Positions 25,933 to 34,594 of a stretch of 64,000 nucleotides of DNA are shown piece after piece (positions within the stretch are counted from its first letter, which is position 1; every line of letters starts with the position of its first letter). The translations under genes and the position numbers were made by a program. The stretch comes from Mycobacterium florentinum. GTDB lineage: Bacteria > Actinomycetota > Actinomycetes > Mycobacteriales > Mycobacteriaceae. The stretch lies in NCBI RefSeq assembly GCF_010730355.1, contig NZ_AP022576.1, positions 5,952,001 through 6,016,000 of the forward strand, written 5' to 3'. The notes beneath the pieces were generated by a model, which saw nothing but the letters and a program-made list of their open reading frames with translations, was not told where the DNA came from and did no database searches.

Positions 25933-27096
25933 CTATACGACGCTCGCGACCGGCTGGCCGTTCAGCTCACGCAGGGCGTCGAAGGTCTCGGCCAGCCGGC
26001 GGGCGCCGCTGACTGCCGAGCCCATGTCGCCCGAGGTGACCAGGGCGCCGTAGTCACCGATCATGACGTGCGTGCATCCGGCCTCGATGAATGGCTGAAT
26101 CATCTTCGCCACCTCTGTGGGCGTTCCGGAGAAGCGCATGTTGCGAACCATCTCCGGCGAGACCTTGTCGATCACCTTCAGCGCATCCTCCCGACTGACT
26201 TCCATCGGCAACAGGTCGCGGACATAGGCGAAGTCTTCCCCGAGCGGGTTGACCTGCCCGTGCCGCGCCCATGCCTGCGGACCCGGCACCAGGGCGGCCG
26301 AATCCCAACGGATCACGGGGTTGTTGACCAGCTCCTCCACGTGGGCGTCGTCATCGCCGAGCACGACCCCGAACAACATCAGCTTCGTCAATGTCGACGG
26401 GTCGCGGTCGACCTCCTCGGCCAGGCGGTTGAATTCGGCGATCTGTTCCACGTACTCCTGTGCGCTCGACCCGGGGAAGTATGAGCACCAACCATCGGCG
26501 AGCTGCGCCGCGTACCTCATTGCTTTCCCTGGCCCGCCCGCTACGAGCAGGTCCGGGCCGCCGGGTGTATATGCCGGAGTCGAGATACCACCATTGGCGA
26601 CCCGCCAGAACTTTCCGTCGAAGTTAACCGGCTCGTCGGCCGAGAACCACAGTTTCAGCAGCTTGAGGGTCTCCTCGAGCCGTCCGAATGGGCGGTCCCG
26701 AGTGATGCCGTAGGGCGTGTTCTGCTTGTTTTCTCCCGCGCCCAGCGCGAGGAAGAAGCGACCCTCGCTGTAGTGATCCAGCGTCAGCGCCAATTGCGCC
26801 AGTACGTCCGGGCTGCGGCGCGATACGTCGCTTGCCGAGAGCCCCATGCGGATGTTCTCCGTGACGATGGCGGTCTCGGTGAGTTGAGGCCAGGGCTCGA
26901 GCCACGCGTCGATGTGGAACAACTCTGCCGCGGGCGCCAAATCCGGGGTCCAGATCGAGCGGGGGATCGTCAGGCAGTGCTGATCCCAATAGGTCAGGAA
27001 GTCGAGCCCGGCCTCGTCGTACGCCTGGACGGCCTGTCGGTGCCCCGCGACCGGGGGGAATTGGACCGGGGCCACACCGTATTTCACATCCCGCAT
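25933..27096 (-). CDS. LLM-class (F420/FMN-type) oxidoreductase
   Basis: 387 residues from ATG 27096, with AGGAGA upstream; the longer frame to 27327 overlaps the divergent TetR gene and is rejected. TIM-barrel luciferase-like features include YWDQH near the start, MGLSASDVSRRSPDVLAQ, LALGAGENKQNTPYG, PDLLVAGGPGKAMRYAAQ and ADGWCSYFPG. The length and GAGEN motif fit mycobacterial F420-dependent members. The gene is divergent from a TetR gene with two inverted repeats between them, so it is probably its target. The substrate is unknown; the cofactor assignment is by family. Confidence 0.88.
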   Translation of the reverse strand: MRDVKYGVAPVQFPPVAGHRQAVQAYDEAGLDFLTYWDQHCLTIPRSIWTPDLAPAAELFHIDAWLEPWPQLTETAIVTENIRMGLSASDVSRRSPDVLAQLALTLDHYSEGRFFLALGAGENKQNTPYGITRDRPFGRLEETLKLLKLWFSADEPVNFDGKFWRVANGGISTPAYTPGGPDLLVAGGPGKAMRYAAQLADGWCSYFPGSSAQEYVEQIAEFNRLAEEVDRDPSTLTKLMLFGVVLGDDDAHVEELVNNPVIRWDSAALVPGPQAWARHGQVNPLGEDFAYVRDLLPMEVSREDALKVIDKVSPEMVRNMRFSGTPTEVAKMIQPFIEAGCTHVMIGDYGALVTSGDMGSAVSGARRLAETFDALRELNGQPVASVV

Positions 27097-27136
27097 GACT
27101 CTCCTCGCGAGGCGATGAGCTGATGGGCGAAACGTA

Positions 27137-27172
27137 TGACAGATTTCAATTCTTGTCAATCGTCTAGATGAT
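27137..27172. promoter_or_regulatory. Two inverted repeats between LLM oxidoreductase and TetR genes
   Basis: TGACA (27137-27141) pairs with TGTCA (27154-27158) across 12 bases. Directly after it, ATCGTCTAGATGAT (27159-27172) is a near-perfect 14-bp palindrome. Both lie in the 87-base gap between divergent starts, and either could be the TetR operator. Confidence 0.5.
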
Positions 27173-27183
27173 AATGTGGCGAG

Positions 27184-27780
27184 GTGCTCGACTTCGGCGA
27201 AAGCCGCACCAGCAACGAAGAGGCGCTCAACAAGGTTGTCTCCGCCGCCCGGGAAGTGTTCGCCCGCTACGGTATTCACCGCACCCGGATGGAGGACATC
27301 GCCGCCGCTGCCGGCATCCCGCGTCAATACCTCTACCGGTACGTTGCGAGCAAGGAGCAGCTGATCGAGTTAGCTCTCCTCGAGCGATGCCGAGAATTCT
27401 CCGACGAGATTCTCGAGCGAACCCGCGTCGGCACCAAGAGCCCCGAACGGGCGCTCGCGACCGCAATCGTCGCCTGTGTCGTCGCCGGTCGCGGTGACAC
27501 TGAATTTGCTTACCTCGCCGAAGCTTTGTCGCGCACCCGGCTGAACCTCATCCTGTCGGGCTCGGGGTCGCCGATGCATACCTATGTCAAGCGCTGCCTG
27601 AGCCCGATCCTCGAGCGTGCGCGGTCTGCTGGACGTCTGCGCACCGACGCGACCGAGGATGCAATCATCGACTGGCTGCAAGGACAGATGACGTGGCTGA
27701 CTCCACGCGACGACCTCGACGAACCCGCAATGATGAAGCTGCTGCTGACTTTCGTTGTGCCGGCGTTGTTTCAGCCCTGA
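27184..27780 (+). CDS. TetR-family transcriptional regulator
   Basis: 198 residues from GTG 27184. The HTH is RYGIHRTRMEDIAAAAGIPRQYLYRYVASKEQL. The C-terminal part is helical and ends MMKLLLTFVVPALFQP. It is divergent from the LLM oxidoreductase gene with only 87 bases between, and it likely represses that gene and itself. The ribosome site is weak, so the message could be leaderless or nearly so. Confidence 0.9.
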   Translation: MLDFGESRTSNEEALNKVVSAAREVFARYGIHRTRMEDIAAAAGIPRQYLYRYVASKEQLIELALLERCREFSDEILERTRVGTKSPERALATAIVACVVAGRGDTEFAYLAEALSRTRLNLILSGSGSPMHTYVKRCLSPILERARSAGRLRTDATEDAIIDWLQGQMTWLTPRDDLDEPAMMKLLLTFVVPALFQP

Positions 27781-27871
27781 TCAGAAACTGGGCCCGGGCC
27801 AACGACTTCCCGGGTGTACGCGCCGAAATCAGCTGGAATGGCGAATTCAGTTCTGCCCGAACAGAAATGCC

Positions 27872-28786
27872 TCACGTGAGGTCTTCCTGCGGGTCCTTGG
27901 ACCGCGCACCTTGCTCGAGGCGACCGGGATCGCGGAACGAAGGGTCCAGCCTGCGAACGGTGGAAATGAACGCGATGGCGATAAACAGCGCGATGATGCC
28001 GTACACCGCTGCCGGGATGGCCATTTCGGGGTTGTTGAGTAGCTGTGGACTCAGGGCTATGCCCATGGCCAACACGCCGTTGTGCATGCCGATCTCGAGG
28101 CTCATCGCGATCGCCTGCCGTGCGGCAAGACGCATCATGCGCGGTGCCAGATAGCCGATGGTCAGACTGGTGATGCAGAAGACCGCAACGGCGCCACTCA
28201 GTACGCCGAAGTAGCGCGCGAGCGTTCCCCAGGATTTGATGAGGGTCGCCGCGATGATGAGCACCAACAGCAGTGCCGCGGCGATTCGGATTGGTGTGTG
28301 AAGCCGCCGCGCAAGCCCGGGAAGACGGTGGCGGATCGCAACACCGATCGCCGTGGGCACCAGCACAAGCCCGAACACCCCGAGGAACTTGTCCCATTGC
28401 AGCGGGAGAAAGCGGCCATTCCCGAGGAACCACGTCATCGAAAACGCCAGTATCACCGGCACCGCGACGATCGACAGCACCGCGTTGATCGCGGTCAACG
28501 TGAGGTTCAGGGCAAGGTCGCCATTGAACAGGTGACTCAGGATGTTTGCGGTCGTCCCGCCCGGGGTGGCTGCCATCAGCATCAGACCGACCGCCAGGTT
28601 CGGTGGAAGGTCAAACGCTTCGGCGACCAGCCAGCATAGCGCCGGGAGTAGCAGGGCCTGGCAGATCAAGGCCACCGCCAGCGGTCGCCTCAGTGTCGCG
28701 GCGCGCCGGAAGTCGTCGATCGTGAGTGTCAGCCCCAGGGCCAGCATGACGACCCCGACGACCAACGGAAAATACCGGTTGTCCAT
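27872..28786 (-). CDS. Bile acid:sodium symporter-family (SBF/BASS) transporter
   Basis: 304 residues with eight to ten hydrophobic segments. The segments LMLMAATPGGTTANILSHLFNGD and AIAMSLEIGMHNGVLAMGIAL are hallmark conserved motifs of the SBF family, where they line the sodium and substrate site. The C-terminal tail after about residue 275 is polar. The family imports organic anions such as bile acids, steroid conjugates or keto acids with sodium. Near enzymes for hydrophobic acid catabolism, it is a candidate uptake system. Its gene shares the minus strand with the molybdopterin oxidoreductase upstream. Confidence 0.9.
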   Translation of the reverse strand: MDNRYFPLVVGVVMLALGLTLTIDDFRRAATLRRPLAVALICQALLLPALCWLVAEAFDLPPNLAVGLMLMAATPGGTTANILSHLFNGDLALNLTLTAINAVLSIVAVPVILAFSMTWFLGNGRFLPLQWDKFLGVFGLVLVPTAIGVAIRHRLPGLARRLHTPIRIAAALLLVLIIAATLIKSWGTLARYFGVLSGAVAVFCITSLTIGYLAPRMMRLAARQAIAMSLEIGMHNGVLAMGIALSPQLLNNPEMAIPAAVYGIIALFIAIAFISTVRRLDPSFRDPGRLEQGARSKDPQEDLT

Positions 28787-28929
28787 GAAACCCCGCGTTG
28801 CCGGTGCGTTGAAGCCGTCAGTAGCGACCGGCCCGCAATCGAATGCGACTGCTAGTCCTCAGTTCCCGTTCCTAGCATCATCCGAGCGGTCTTGCAGCAT
28901 AACGATCGTTCGCGGTTGTCGTAGCGCGA

Positions 28930-31146
28930 TCAGCGTCGAGTCACAGCCTCCTGCAACGGCGCCCGCTCCCCGGTTGTCACCGGCTCCAGCCGCACCGGGA
29001 TTCCATCCAGCAGAGTCATCCCGGCGATCTTTTCGACGTCGGCGATCTCGCTCGACGCGAGGACATTGATGTTCGGGCCGCCGGCTTCGTTGGCCAATCG
29101 CCATCCGGCCGCACGGTGTCCCCAGCCGTGCGGCACGGCGATGGTGCCCTCGATGATCTCGTCGGTCACCATCACCTCGGTCTCGATCTCTCCCGACGCC
29201 GACACGATGCGTACCCGATCACCGGTCATCACCCCGGCGTGTGCGGCATCCTTCGGGTGCACCCGGGCGGTGTGCTTGCGGCGTGCGGTCATCAGCGAGG
29301 GCAGGTTGTGCATCCACGAATTGTGGGAATGCAGCTCGCGCAACGTGATCAGCGACAACGGCAGGTCAGGGTCCGTGTCGTGCCGTTCACCGAGCCGGCG
29401 CGATTCGGCAAGTACCTGGGCGGCGTCCAGATGTACCAGACCGTCTTTGTGGCGGATCCTCTTGTGTTGTTCGCCGGTGGGTTGGTGCTCGCCCAGCACC
29501 ATCCCGTTGTCCGCGGCCGCCAGCTTCTTCAGGCTCAACCCGCCGCGGCGCAGGCCGAAGAAGTCGCCGTAGGGTCCCAGCCGCACGGCCAAATCGACCA
29601 GGGTGCGCGGCGTTGGCCTGATCCCGACCCTGGCCGCCGCACGTAGCATCGGCACGCTGTATGGGGCGATGCCGATGCGTCGGCCGATTTCGTCGATGAT
29701 CTGCCACTCGTCCTTGCATTCACCCCGCGGCGGGATGACCGCCTCGGTGGACTCCGCAAAGGGCAGCGTGTGGTTCTGCAGAAACTGCAGTGGTACATCG
29801 TGCTTTTCGAGGAACGTGGTGCCCGGCAAGATGTAGTCGGCCAGCAGTCCCGTCTCCGAGACGTACAGGTCGATCGAGACCATCAGGTCGAGGCGCTTGA
29901 TGCCCCGGGTGAGTTCGTCGGGATTGGGGTTGGCCAGCACCGGGTTTCCACCGACGGTGAAGAAGGCCCGCAACTGTCCGTCGCCTTCGGTGAGCATTTC
30001 CTTGGCCATCATCACCGAGGGCAGCATGCCGAACGCGTCGGGGAAGCCGCCGACGCGGCCGAAGTGTTTGCCGAAGGTATCGGCGGCCTTGTTGAAGGTC
30101 GGCGGCGTCAAGGACTTGCCGAGCAAGGAGCCGCCCGGTCGGTCGAAATTGCCGGTGACGACGTTGAGCGCATCGAGCAGGAAGACGGTCAGGGTGCCGT
30201 GCCGGCCGCGGCAGGTGCCGATTCGCCCGTACACCGCCGCCGTGCGCGCGGTCGCGAGATCACGTGCGAGCTGGCGGATCTCGTCGGGGCCAAGTCCGGT
30301 GCGCCGCGCCGCCTCCTCGCAGGTATAGCTGTCACTGGCGACCATCTGGCGCAGCATCTCGATTCCGCGCGAGGTCTTCGCGATGGCCGTACGGTCCTCG
30401 AGCCCCTCGTCGAAGATCACCCGCAACATGGCACCGAGCAGCCACGCGTCCGAGTCGGGACGTACCTGCAGATGCTCGAAGACCCGCGCGGTCTCGGTCC
30501 GTCGCGGATCGACGACGACAACCCGGCCGCCGCGCTTGGGGATCGCGCGCAGTGTCTCTTTGATATGTGGCGCGGTCAGCAGGCTGCCATGCGACACAAA
30601 GGGATTGGCGCCCAGCATCAGCAGGAAATCGGTACGTTCCAGATCCGGAATCGGGAAGATCAGCGCAGAACCGTAGAGGAACGCGCTGGCCGCCGAGCGA
30701 CTCGCCGTGTCTTGAGACCCGGGAGTGTAAAAGTGCGGCGAGTGCAGGGCATCGAGAAATCCCTTGACCCACATCGGCGGTGAATACGAAAAGTAGACCG
30801 GGTTGCCCAGGTAAGCGCCCACGGCGCCGCCGCCGTGCGTGCCGATCACGGCCCTGAGTTTCGACGCGATCTCGTCGAAGGCCTGCGCCCAGCTGATGCG
30901 CTCGAATTGCTCAAGGCCGCCATGCCCCCGCGGTACCCCGGCCTTGCGCCGCAACGGGTGCAGCACCCGGTCCGGGTCGTTGACCAATTCGGTCATTGCG
31001 ACGCCCTTCGGGCAGCCGAACCCCCGCGAGATCGGATGATCCTTGTCGGGTCGCATTTGGATCAACACGCCGTCTTCCACGGTGGCGACGTACCCACAGA
31101 GCGCTTCGCAGATGCGGCAGTAGGTATGCGCATGGGTCACGGTCAT
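28930..31146 (-). CDS. Molybdopterin-dependent oxidoreductase with N-terminal [4Fe-4S] motif
   Basis: 738 residues. The N-terminal cluster motif is C10-x2-C13-x3-C17-x27-C45 (YCRICEALCG to GCPKG). MGD-binding segments include LLMLGANPFVSHGS, VVVVDPRRTETA and GNPVLANPNPDEL, and the C-terminal domain has VHPKDAAHAGVMTGDRVRI. There is no twin-arginine signal, so it is probably cytoplasmic. The family includes formate dehydrogenase and hydroxylating or reducing enzymes; mycobacteria carry several orphan members of unknown substrate. No small electron-transfer subunit is adjacent. The partner redox protein and reaction are unknown. Confidence 0.9.
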   Translation of the reverse strand: MTVTHAHTYCRICEALCGYVATVEDGVLIQMRPDKDHPISRGFGCPKGVAMTELVNDPDRVLHPLRRKAGVPRGHGGLEQFERISWAQAFDEIASKLRAVIGTHGGGAVGAYLGNPVYFSYSPPMWVKGFLDALHSPHFYTPGSQDTASRSAASAFLYGSALIFPIPDLERTDFLLMLGANPFVSHGSLLTAPHIKETLRAIPKRGGRVVVVDPRRTETARVFEHLQVRPDSDAWLLGAMLRVIFDEGLEDRTAIAKTSRGIEMLRQMVASDSYTCEEAARRTGLGPDEIRQLARDLATARTAAVYGRIGTCRGRHGTLTVFLLDALNVVTGNFDRPGGSLLGKSLTPPTFNKAADTFGKHFGRVGGFPDAFGMLPSVMMAKEMLTEGDGQLRAFFTVGGNPVLANPNPDELTRGIKRLDLMVSIDLYVSETGLLADYILPGTTFLEKHDVPLQFLQNHTLPFAESTEAVIPPRGECKDEWQIIDEIGRRIGIAPYSVPMLRAAARVGIRPTPRTLVDLAVRLGPYGDFFGLRRGGLSLKKLAAADNGMVLGEHQPTGEQHKRIRHKDGLVHLDAAQVLAESRRLGERHDTDPDLPLSLITLRELHSHNSWMHNLPSLMTARRKHTARVHPKDAAHAGVMTGDRVRIVSASGEIETEVMVTDEIIEGTIAVPHGWGHRAAGWRLANEAGGPNINVLASSEIADVEKIAGMTLLDGIPVRLEPVTTGERAPLQEAVTRR

Positions 31147-31171
31147 GGCGCGCCTCCGAATCGTGAATTAA

Positions 31172-32095
31172 TCAGCAAACTTGGTGTTGCTGGCTGCCGC
31201 TTGCGCCGTCGCCGGCGCGTGCGGCCAGGAAATTGAGCGCCAAATCGTTGAAGCGGTCGGGGAATTCGACCATCGGGCAATGTCCCGAGTCAGAGAAAAC
31301 AGCGAGTTCGCAGTCGGGTAGCTTGTCGTGCATTTGGTAGGCAGACTTGGGAGACACAACGACGTCGTGCTCGCCCCAGACGAGTAGGACCGGGCAGGTG
31401 ATCGATTCGGGCACCGTCGCGTGCACGGAGCGCGCGGCGGCGGGGATCGCGTCGACCGAACCCGGGCCCCCAAATGTCGGCATGGTCATGGCTGCCAGCT
31501 GCGCCGACATCACCCGGGGATCGCGAAGGGCCGCGCGCAGTGCTATCCGCCGAACCCACATCCTGGTCGCGAGTGCGTGCCGGACGAAGCGTCGTCGCAA
31601 GATAGCCGAGCACAGCCGCAGCACCACAAGAATGACTGCCAGACGCCGCTCCGACATCGGCACACCGCCGGAGTCGACCAGAATGAGGCGCGATGTGCGT
31701 CGCGGGTCGGCTTTGAACATTTCTATCGCGACTAGACCACCCATGGAATGTCCTGTGACCGTTGCTGATTCGATGCCGAGCTCAGTGAGCAGGTCGAGCA
31801 CGGTGCGCGCGTGGGTGGCCATTTCGGCCGGCGCGGGCAACGGATCGGATTGGCCGAAGCCGGGCAGGTCGACTGCGATGACGCGGTGCTGCTGTGCCAG
31901 TGCAGGAATATTCTCAAGCCACCATTGCCAACTCGAGGCCATGCCGTGCAACAGAACTACAGCCGGTCCCATGCCGTAGTCGAGGTACTGCACCCGCAGG
32001 CCGTTGATCACGCGATAGGCGATCGACGGAGCCCAGTCGATGTCAGTCCAGTGCGGGACAGCCGTCGCGCCACCGGGGGGTGACGACGTCACCAC
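31172..32095 (-). CDS. Alpha/beta-hydrolase
   Basis: 307 residues from GTG 32095, with AAGG five bases upstream. The oxyanion segment VVLLHGMASSWQWW, nucleophile elbow GHSMGG (S117), acid in VWGEHDVVVSPKS and His in FSDSGHCPMVEFP complete the catalytic set. It may be an esterase, a lactonase or a C-C hydrolase of meta-cleavage type. It lies between a molybdopterin oxidoreductase and a MaoC protein, with a motif B copy 28 bases upstream. The substrate cannot be deduced. Confidence 0.9.
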   Translation of the reverse strand: MVTSSPPGGATAVPHWTDIDWAPSIAYRVINGLRVQYLDYGMGPAVVLLHGMASSWQWWLENIPALAQQHRVIAVDLPGFGQSDPLPAPAEMATHARTVLDLLTELGIESATVTGHSMGGLVAIEMFKADPRRTSRLILVDSGGVPMSERRLAVILVVLRLCSAILRRRFVRHALATRMWVRRIALRAALRDPRVMSAQLAAMTMPTFGGPGSVDAIPAAARSVHATVPESITCPVLLVWGEHDVVVSPKSAYQMHDKLPDCELAVFSDSGHCPMVEFPDRFNDLALNFLAARAGDGASGSQQHQVC

Positions 32096-32123
32096 CGCTG
32101 CCTTCGTCGGAGGCGCGCGCTAA

Positions 32124-32140
32124 ACCTCATGACGGTAGGT
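32124..32140. promoter_or_regulatory. 17-bp inverted repeat ACCT-N9-AGGT (motif B)
   Basis: ACCTCATGACGGTAGGT lies 29-45 bases upstream of the hydrolase start. It extends outward to AACCT/AGGTT arms. It agrees with the 9467-9483 copy at 13 of 17 positions, although the two sites control unrelated genes. A candidate operator. Confidence 0.5.
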
Positions 32141-32175
32141 TAAAGCATGGGGGCGCTTCCAGGCCAGATTCAGTG

Positions 32176-32664
32176 TCAATCGGTGGCGGGATGGCGGCGA
32201 CGAACGACCTGGATGCCCACCATCGTCATCACCAGGTCGCCGTTTTGATCGACCATCTCGTACTGGCAGTGCACGTCGGCATTTCGGGGACCCATTTTGA
32301 CGTCGAGCACCTCCAGCGATCCGGTCAGCACCGAGCCGGGGCGGACCGGATGGGGCAACCGCATCCGGTCGAATCCCTTGCCCGCGACCAACGCGAGCCG
32401 GGCCATGAATTTGGGCGACGAGATGCTCGCGAACAGCGAGAGGGTGTGCATGCCGCTGGCGATCACATCCCCGAACGGTGATTCGGTTCCGTCGAGGTGG
32501 ATCGGAAGCGGGTCGAATTGACTGGCAAATTGGATGATTTCGTCGCGACTCACTTCGACGTGGCCGAGGTCCATCCAGTCTCCGACCGCGAGATCCTCCG
32601 CGTACAGCGTCTGGTGGGACGTCACGGACGCAAGATCGCGGCCCTCGTGGCGCGGCAGGCTCAT
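32176..32664 (-). CDS. MaoC-like (hotdog-fold) dehydratase
   Basis: 162 residues. The hydratase-2 type segment FASQFDPLPIHLD (Asp and His dyad) followed by GDVIASGMHTLSLF is diagnostic for R-specific enoyl-CoA hydratase/MaoC proteins. A later segment, RPGSVLTGSLEVLDVK, is also typical. It would hydrate an enoyl-CoA, or dehydrate a hydroxyacyl-CoA. It is the first gene of a minus-strand run with the hydrolase, separated from it by 80 bases that carry a motif B copy. Confidence 0.9.
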   Translation of the reverse strand: MSLPRHEGRDLASVTSHQTLYAEDLAVGDWMDLGHVEVSRDEIIQFASQFDPLPIHLDGTESPFGDVIASGMHTLSLFASISSPKFMARLALVAGKGFDRMRLPHPVRPGSVLTGSLEVLDVKMGPRNADVHCQYEMVDQNGDLVMTMVGIQVVRRRHPATD

Positions 32665-32765
32665 CCGGACAGGCTAGAGGGCCGTTGATTGCACTGTTCG
32701 GGCGGCCGGGGCGCTGTGGCTCGGCCGGTGGATCGGAGGTGCTCCCCAAACCGCCTCCTTTTTGG

Positions 32766-32784
32766 TACCAAACATTGTTAGGAT
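32766..32784. promoter_or_regulatory. Operator copy TACCAAACATTGTTAGGAT (motif A)
   Basis: The left half TACCAAAC is identical to the perfect palindrome at 44901, and the right half keeps GTT and GG. It ends 32 bases before the aldehyde dehydrogenase ATG. One of seven copies found ahead of genes between 32 and 55 kb. Confidence 0.65.
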
Positions 32785-32816
32785 ATCGCCACCGCAGTCC
32801 ACCGAAAGGACCGTCG

Positions 32817-34388
32817 ATGACGACGCAGACCGATTTGGGTGTGAGCGACTCGTTACGCGAGCCCGGATTCATCGAAGTCCGCTGCCCAGCCGATGGGCGG
32901 GTGGTCGGCAGCGTGCCGGACATGACGTCGGGGCGGGTGCACGAAATCGCGCAGCAGCTGCGGGCGGCGCAACCGGCGTGGGAGGATTTAGGACCTCAGG
33001 GCCGGGCCAAACATGTTCTGCGGCTTCTGGACTGGGTGCTTGACAACGAGAAGCGGTTGCTCGGCCTGATGCAGGAGGAGACGGGCAAGTCGTGGGGTGA
33101 CGCCCAGGTCGAGACCGCCGTCGTGGTCGACGCGGTCAACTACTTCACCAAGCATGCGGTGGAATTCCTCGCAGACCGCACCGTCGAGCGTTCGGGCGCG
33201 ATGGCGTTGACCAAGAACCTGCGCGTCTTCCATCGCCCACACCAGCTGGTGGGGGTGATCACCCCGTGGAACGGCCCGCTGGCTACCCCAACGATCGATG
33301 GCATCCCGGCGCTGATGGCCGGGGCGGCCGTCCTTTTCAAGCCGTCCGAGGTGACGCCGCTGACCTGGGCCGAGGTGACCCGCGGCTGGCTGGAAGAGGT
33401 CAAGGGACCGCCGGTGCTGGCGTGCGTGACGGGCGGTGGCGCCACCGGGGCCGCGGTGGTCGACGAGGTGGACATGATCCAGTTCACCGGATCAACGGCC
33501 ACCGGCCGAAAGATCGCCGCTCGAGCGGGGGAGAGGCTGATCCCGTGCGGTTTAGAGCTCGGCGGTAAGGACGCGATGATCGTGCTCGACGACGCCGACA
33601 TCGACCGGGCGACAAGCGGCGCCGTGTGGGGCGGTCTGTGGAACTCCGGTCAGATCTGCGTGTCGGTCGAACGAATCTATGTGCAGGACAAGGTCTACGA
33701 CGAATTCGTGAACAAACTGACCGACAAGGTCACCGCGCTGCGTCAGGGCATGGACCGCGACGGCAGCTTCGAGACCGACATCGGGGCAATGGCGACCGAG
33801 AACCAGGTACGCATCGTCGAGCGTCATGTCGCCGATGCGCTGCAGGCCGGCGCGCGCGCCGTGACCGGCGGTAAGCGGGGCAACGGCGGGACGTTCTTCC
33901 AGCCCACGGTGCTGACGGGCGTCGACCATTCGATGGCGTGCATGCGCGAGGAAACGTTCGGGCCGACGCTGCCGGTGATGCGAGTCCGGGACGAGGACGA
34001 GGCGATCCGGTTGGCCAACGACTCGCCTTACGGCTTGGCCGCGAGCGTGTTCAGCGGGAACAAGGAACGGGCCGACCGAGTCGCCCGCCGGCTGGAAACC
34101 GGCGCGGTCAACATCAACAGCGTGCTGACCGCCACGATGCTGCTCACCCTGCCGATGGGCGGGTGGAAGTCGTCCGGGGTGGGCGGTCGCAACGGCGGTG
34201 CGGCGGGACTCCTCAAATTCTGCCGGCAGCAAGCTGTGGTGACCGAGCGTTTCAATCTGAGATCCGAACCGCACTGGTACCCGTATCTGCCCCGGATGAG
34301 CCGACTTCAGGCGCGGTTGGTCCGGATTACCGGGGCGCACGACTGGCGGCGCCGGCTGGGCCGCAAGGGCAAGAACCGCAAGGGGTGA
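32817..34388 (+). CDS. NAD(P)-dependent aldehyde dehydrogenase
   Basis: 523 residues from ATG 32817, with AAAGGA upstream; the frame extends further upstream through the operator region and is not used. The features ITPWNGPLATP, FTGSTATGRKIAAR, LELGGKDAMIV (base Glu), NSGQICVSVERI (nucleophile Cys) and REETFGPTLPVM are complete. A basic C-terminal extension of about 40 residues (RLQARLVRITGAHDWRRRLGRKGKNRKG) is unusual for soluble ALDHs and could contact membrane or another protein. It is followed directly by a ferredoxin gene and is under motif A. Confidence 0.92.
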   Translation: MTTQTDLGVSDSLREPGFIEVRCPADGRVVGSVPDMTSGRVHEIAQQLRAAQPAWEDLGPQGRAKHVLRLLDWVLDNEKRLLGLMQEETGKSWGDAQVETAVVVDAVNYFTKHAVEFLADRTVERSGAMALTKNLRVFHRPHQLVGVITPWNGPLATPTIDGIPALMAGAAVLFKPSEVTPLTWAEVTRGWLEEVKGPPVLACVTGGGATGAAVVDEVDMIQFTGSTATGRKIAARAGERLIPCGLELGGKDAMIVLDDADIDRATSGAVWGGLWNSGQICVSVERIYVQDKVYDEFVNKLTDKVTALRQGMDRDGSFETDIGAMATENQVRIVERHVADALQAGARAVTGGKRGNGGTFFQPTVLTGVDHSMACMREETFGPTLPVMRVRDEDEAIRLANDSPYGLAASVFSGNKERADRVARRLETGAVNINSVLTATMLLTLPMGGWKSSGVGGRNGGAAGLLKFCRQQAVVTERFNLRSEPHWYPYLPRMSRLQARLVRITGAHDWRRRLGRKGKNRKG

Positions 34389-34586
34389 GTGACGTTGTCT
34401 CGGGTGACCATCGACCCGGCGAAATGCCAGGGCCACGGCCGGTGCGTGCTCATCGCGCCGACCTACTTCGACATGGACGACGCCGGTTTCGGGACGGTAG
34501 TGCGTGACGACGTCGAGGAGGCCGACAAGGCCGACATCGACGAGGCGGTGTTGAGCTGCCCGGAGCACGCCATCACCTTCGAGTGA
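34389..34586 (+). CDS. P450-type [3Fe-4S] ferredoxin
   Basis: 65 residues from GTG 34389, which abuts the ALDH stop; AAGGGGTGA serves as ribosome site. Ligands are C13-x2-H16-x2-C19 and C57-P, so it is the same CxxHxxC(X)nCP type as the protein at 25530. As part of the motif A group it is the likely electron donor for the P450s at 37183 and 43599, which share that operator. This pairing is inference. Confidence 0.92.
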   Translation: MTLSRVTIDPAKCQGHGRCVLIAPTYFDMDDAGFGTVVRDDVEEADKADIDEAVLSCPEHAITFE

Positions 34587-34594
34587 AGCGGTGT

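Noticed and set aside
28901..28910. AACGATCGTT palindrome downstream of the molybdopterin oxidoreductase gene
   Set aside because: A 10-bp self-complementary word is expected by chance in this much sequence, and it lies after a stop codon without other signals.
32761..32772. TTTGGTACCAAA, a perfect 12-bp palindrome
   Set aside because: The adjoining motif A copy explains its right half, and the left half is not repeated at other sites, so it is probably a chance extension.
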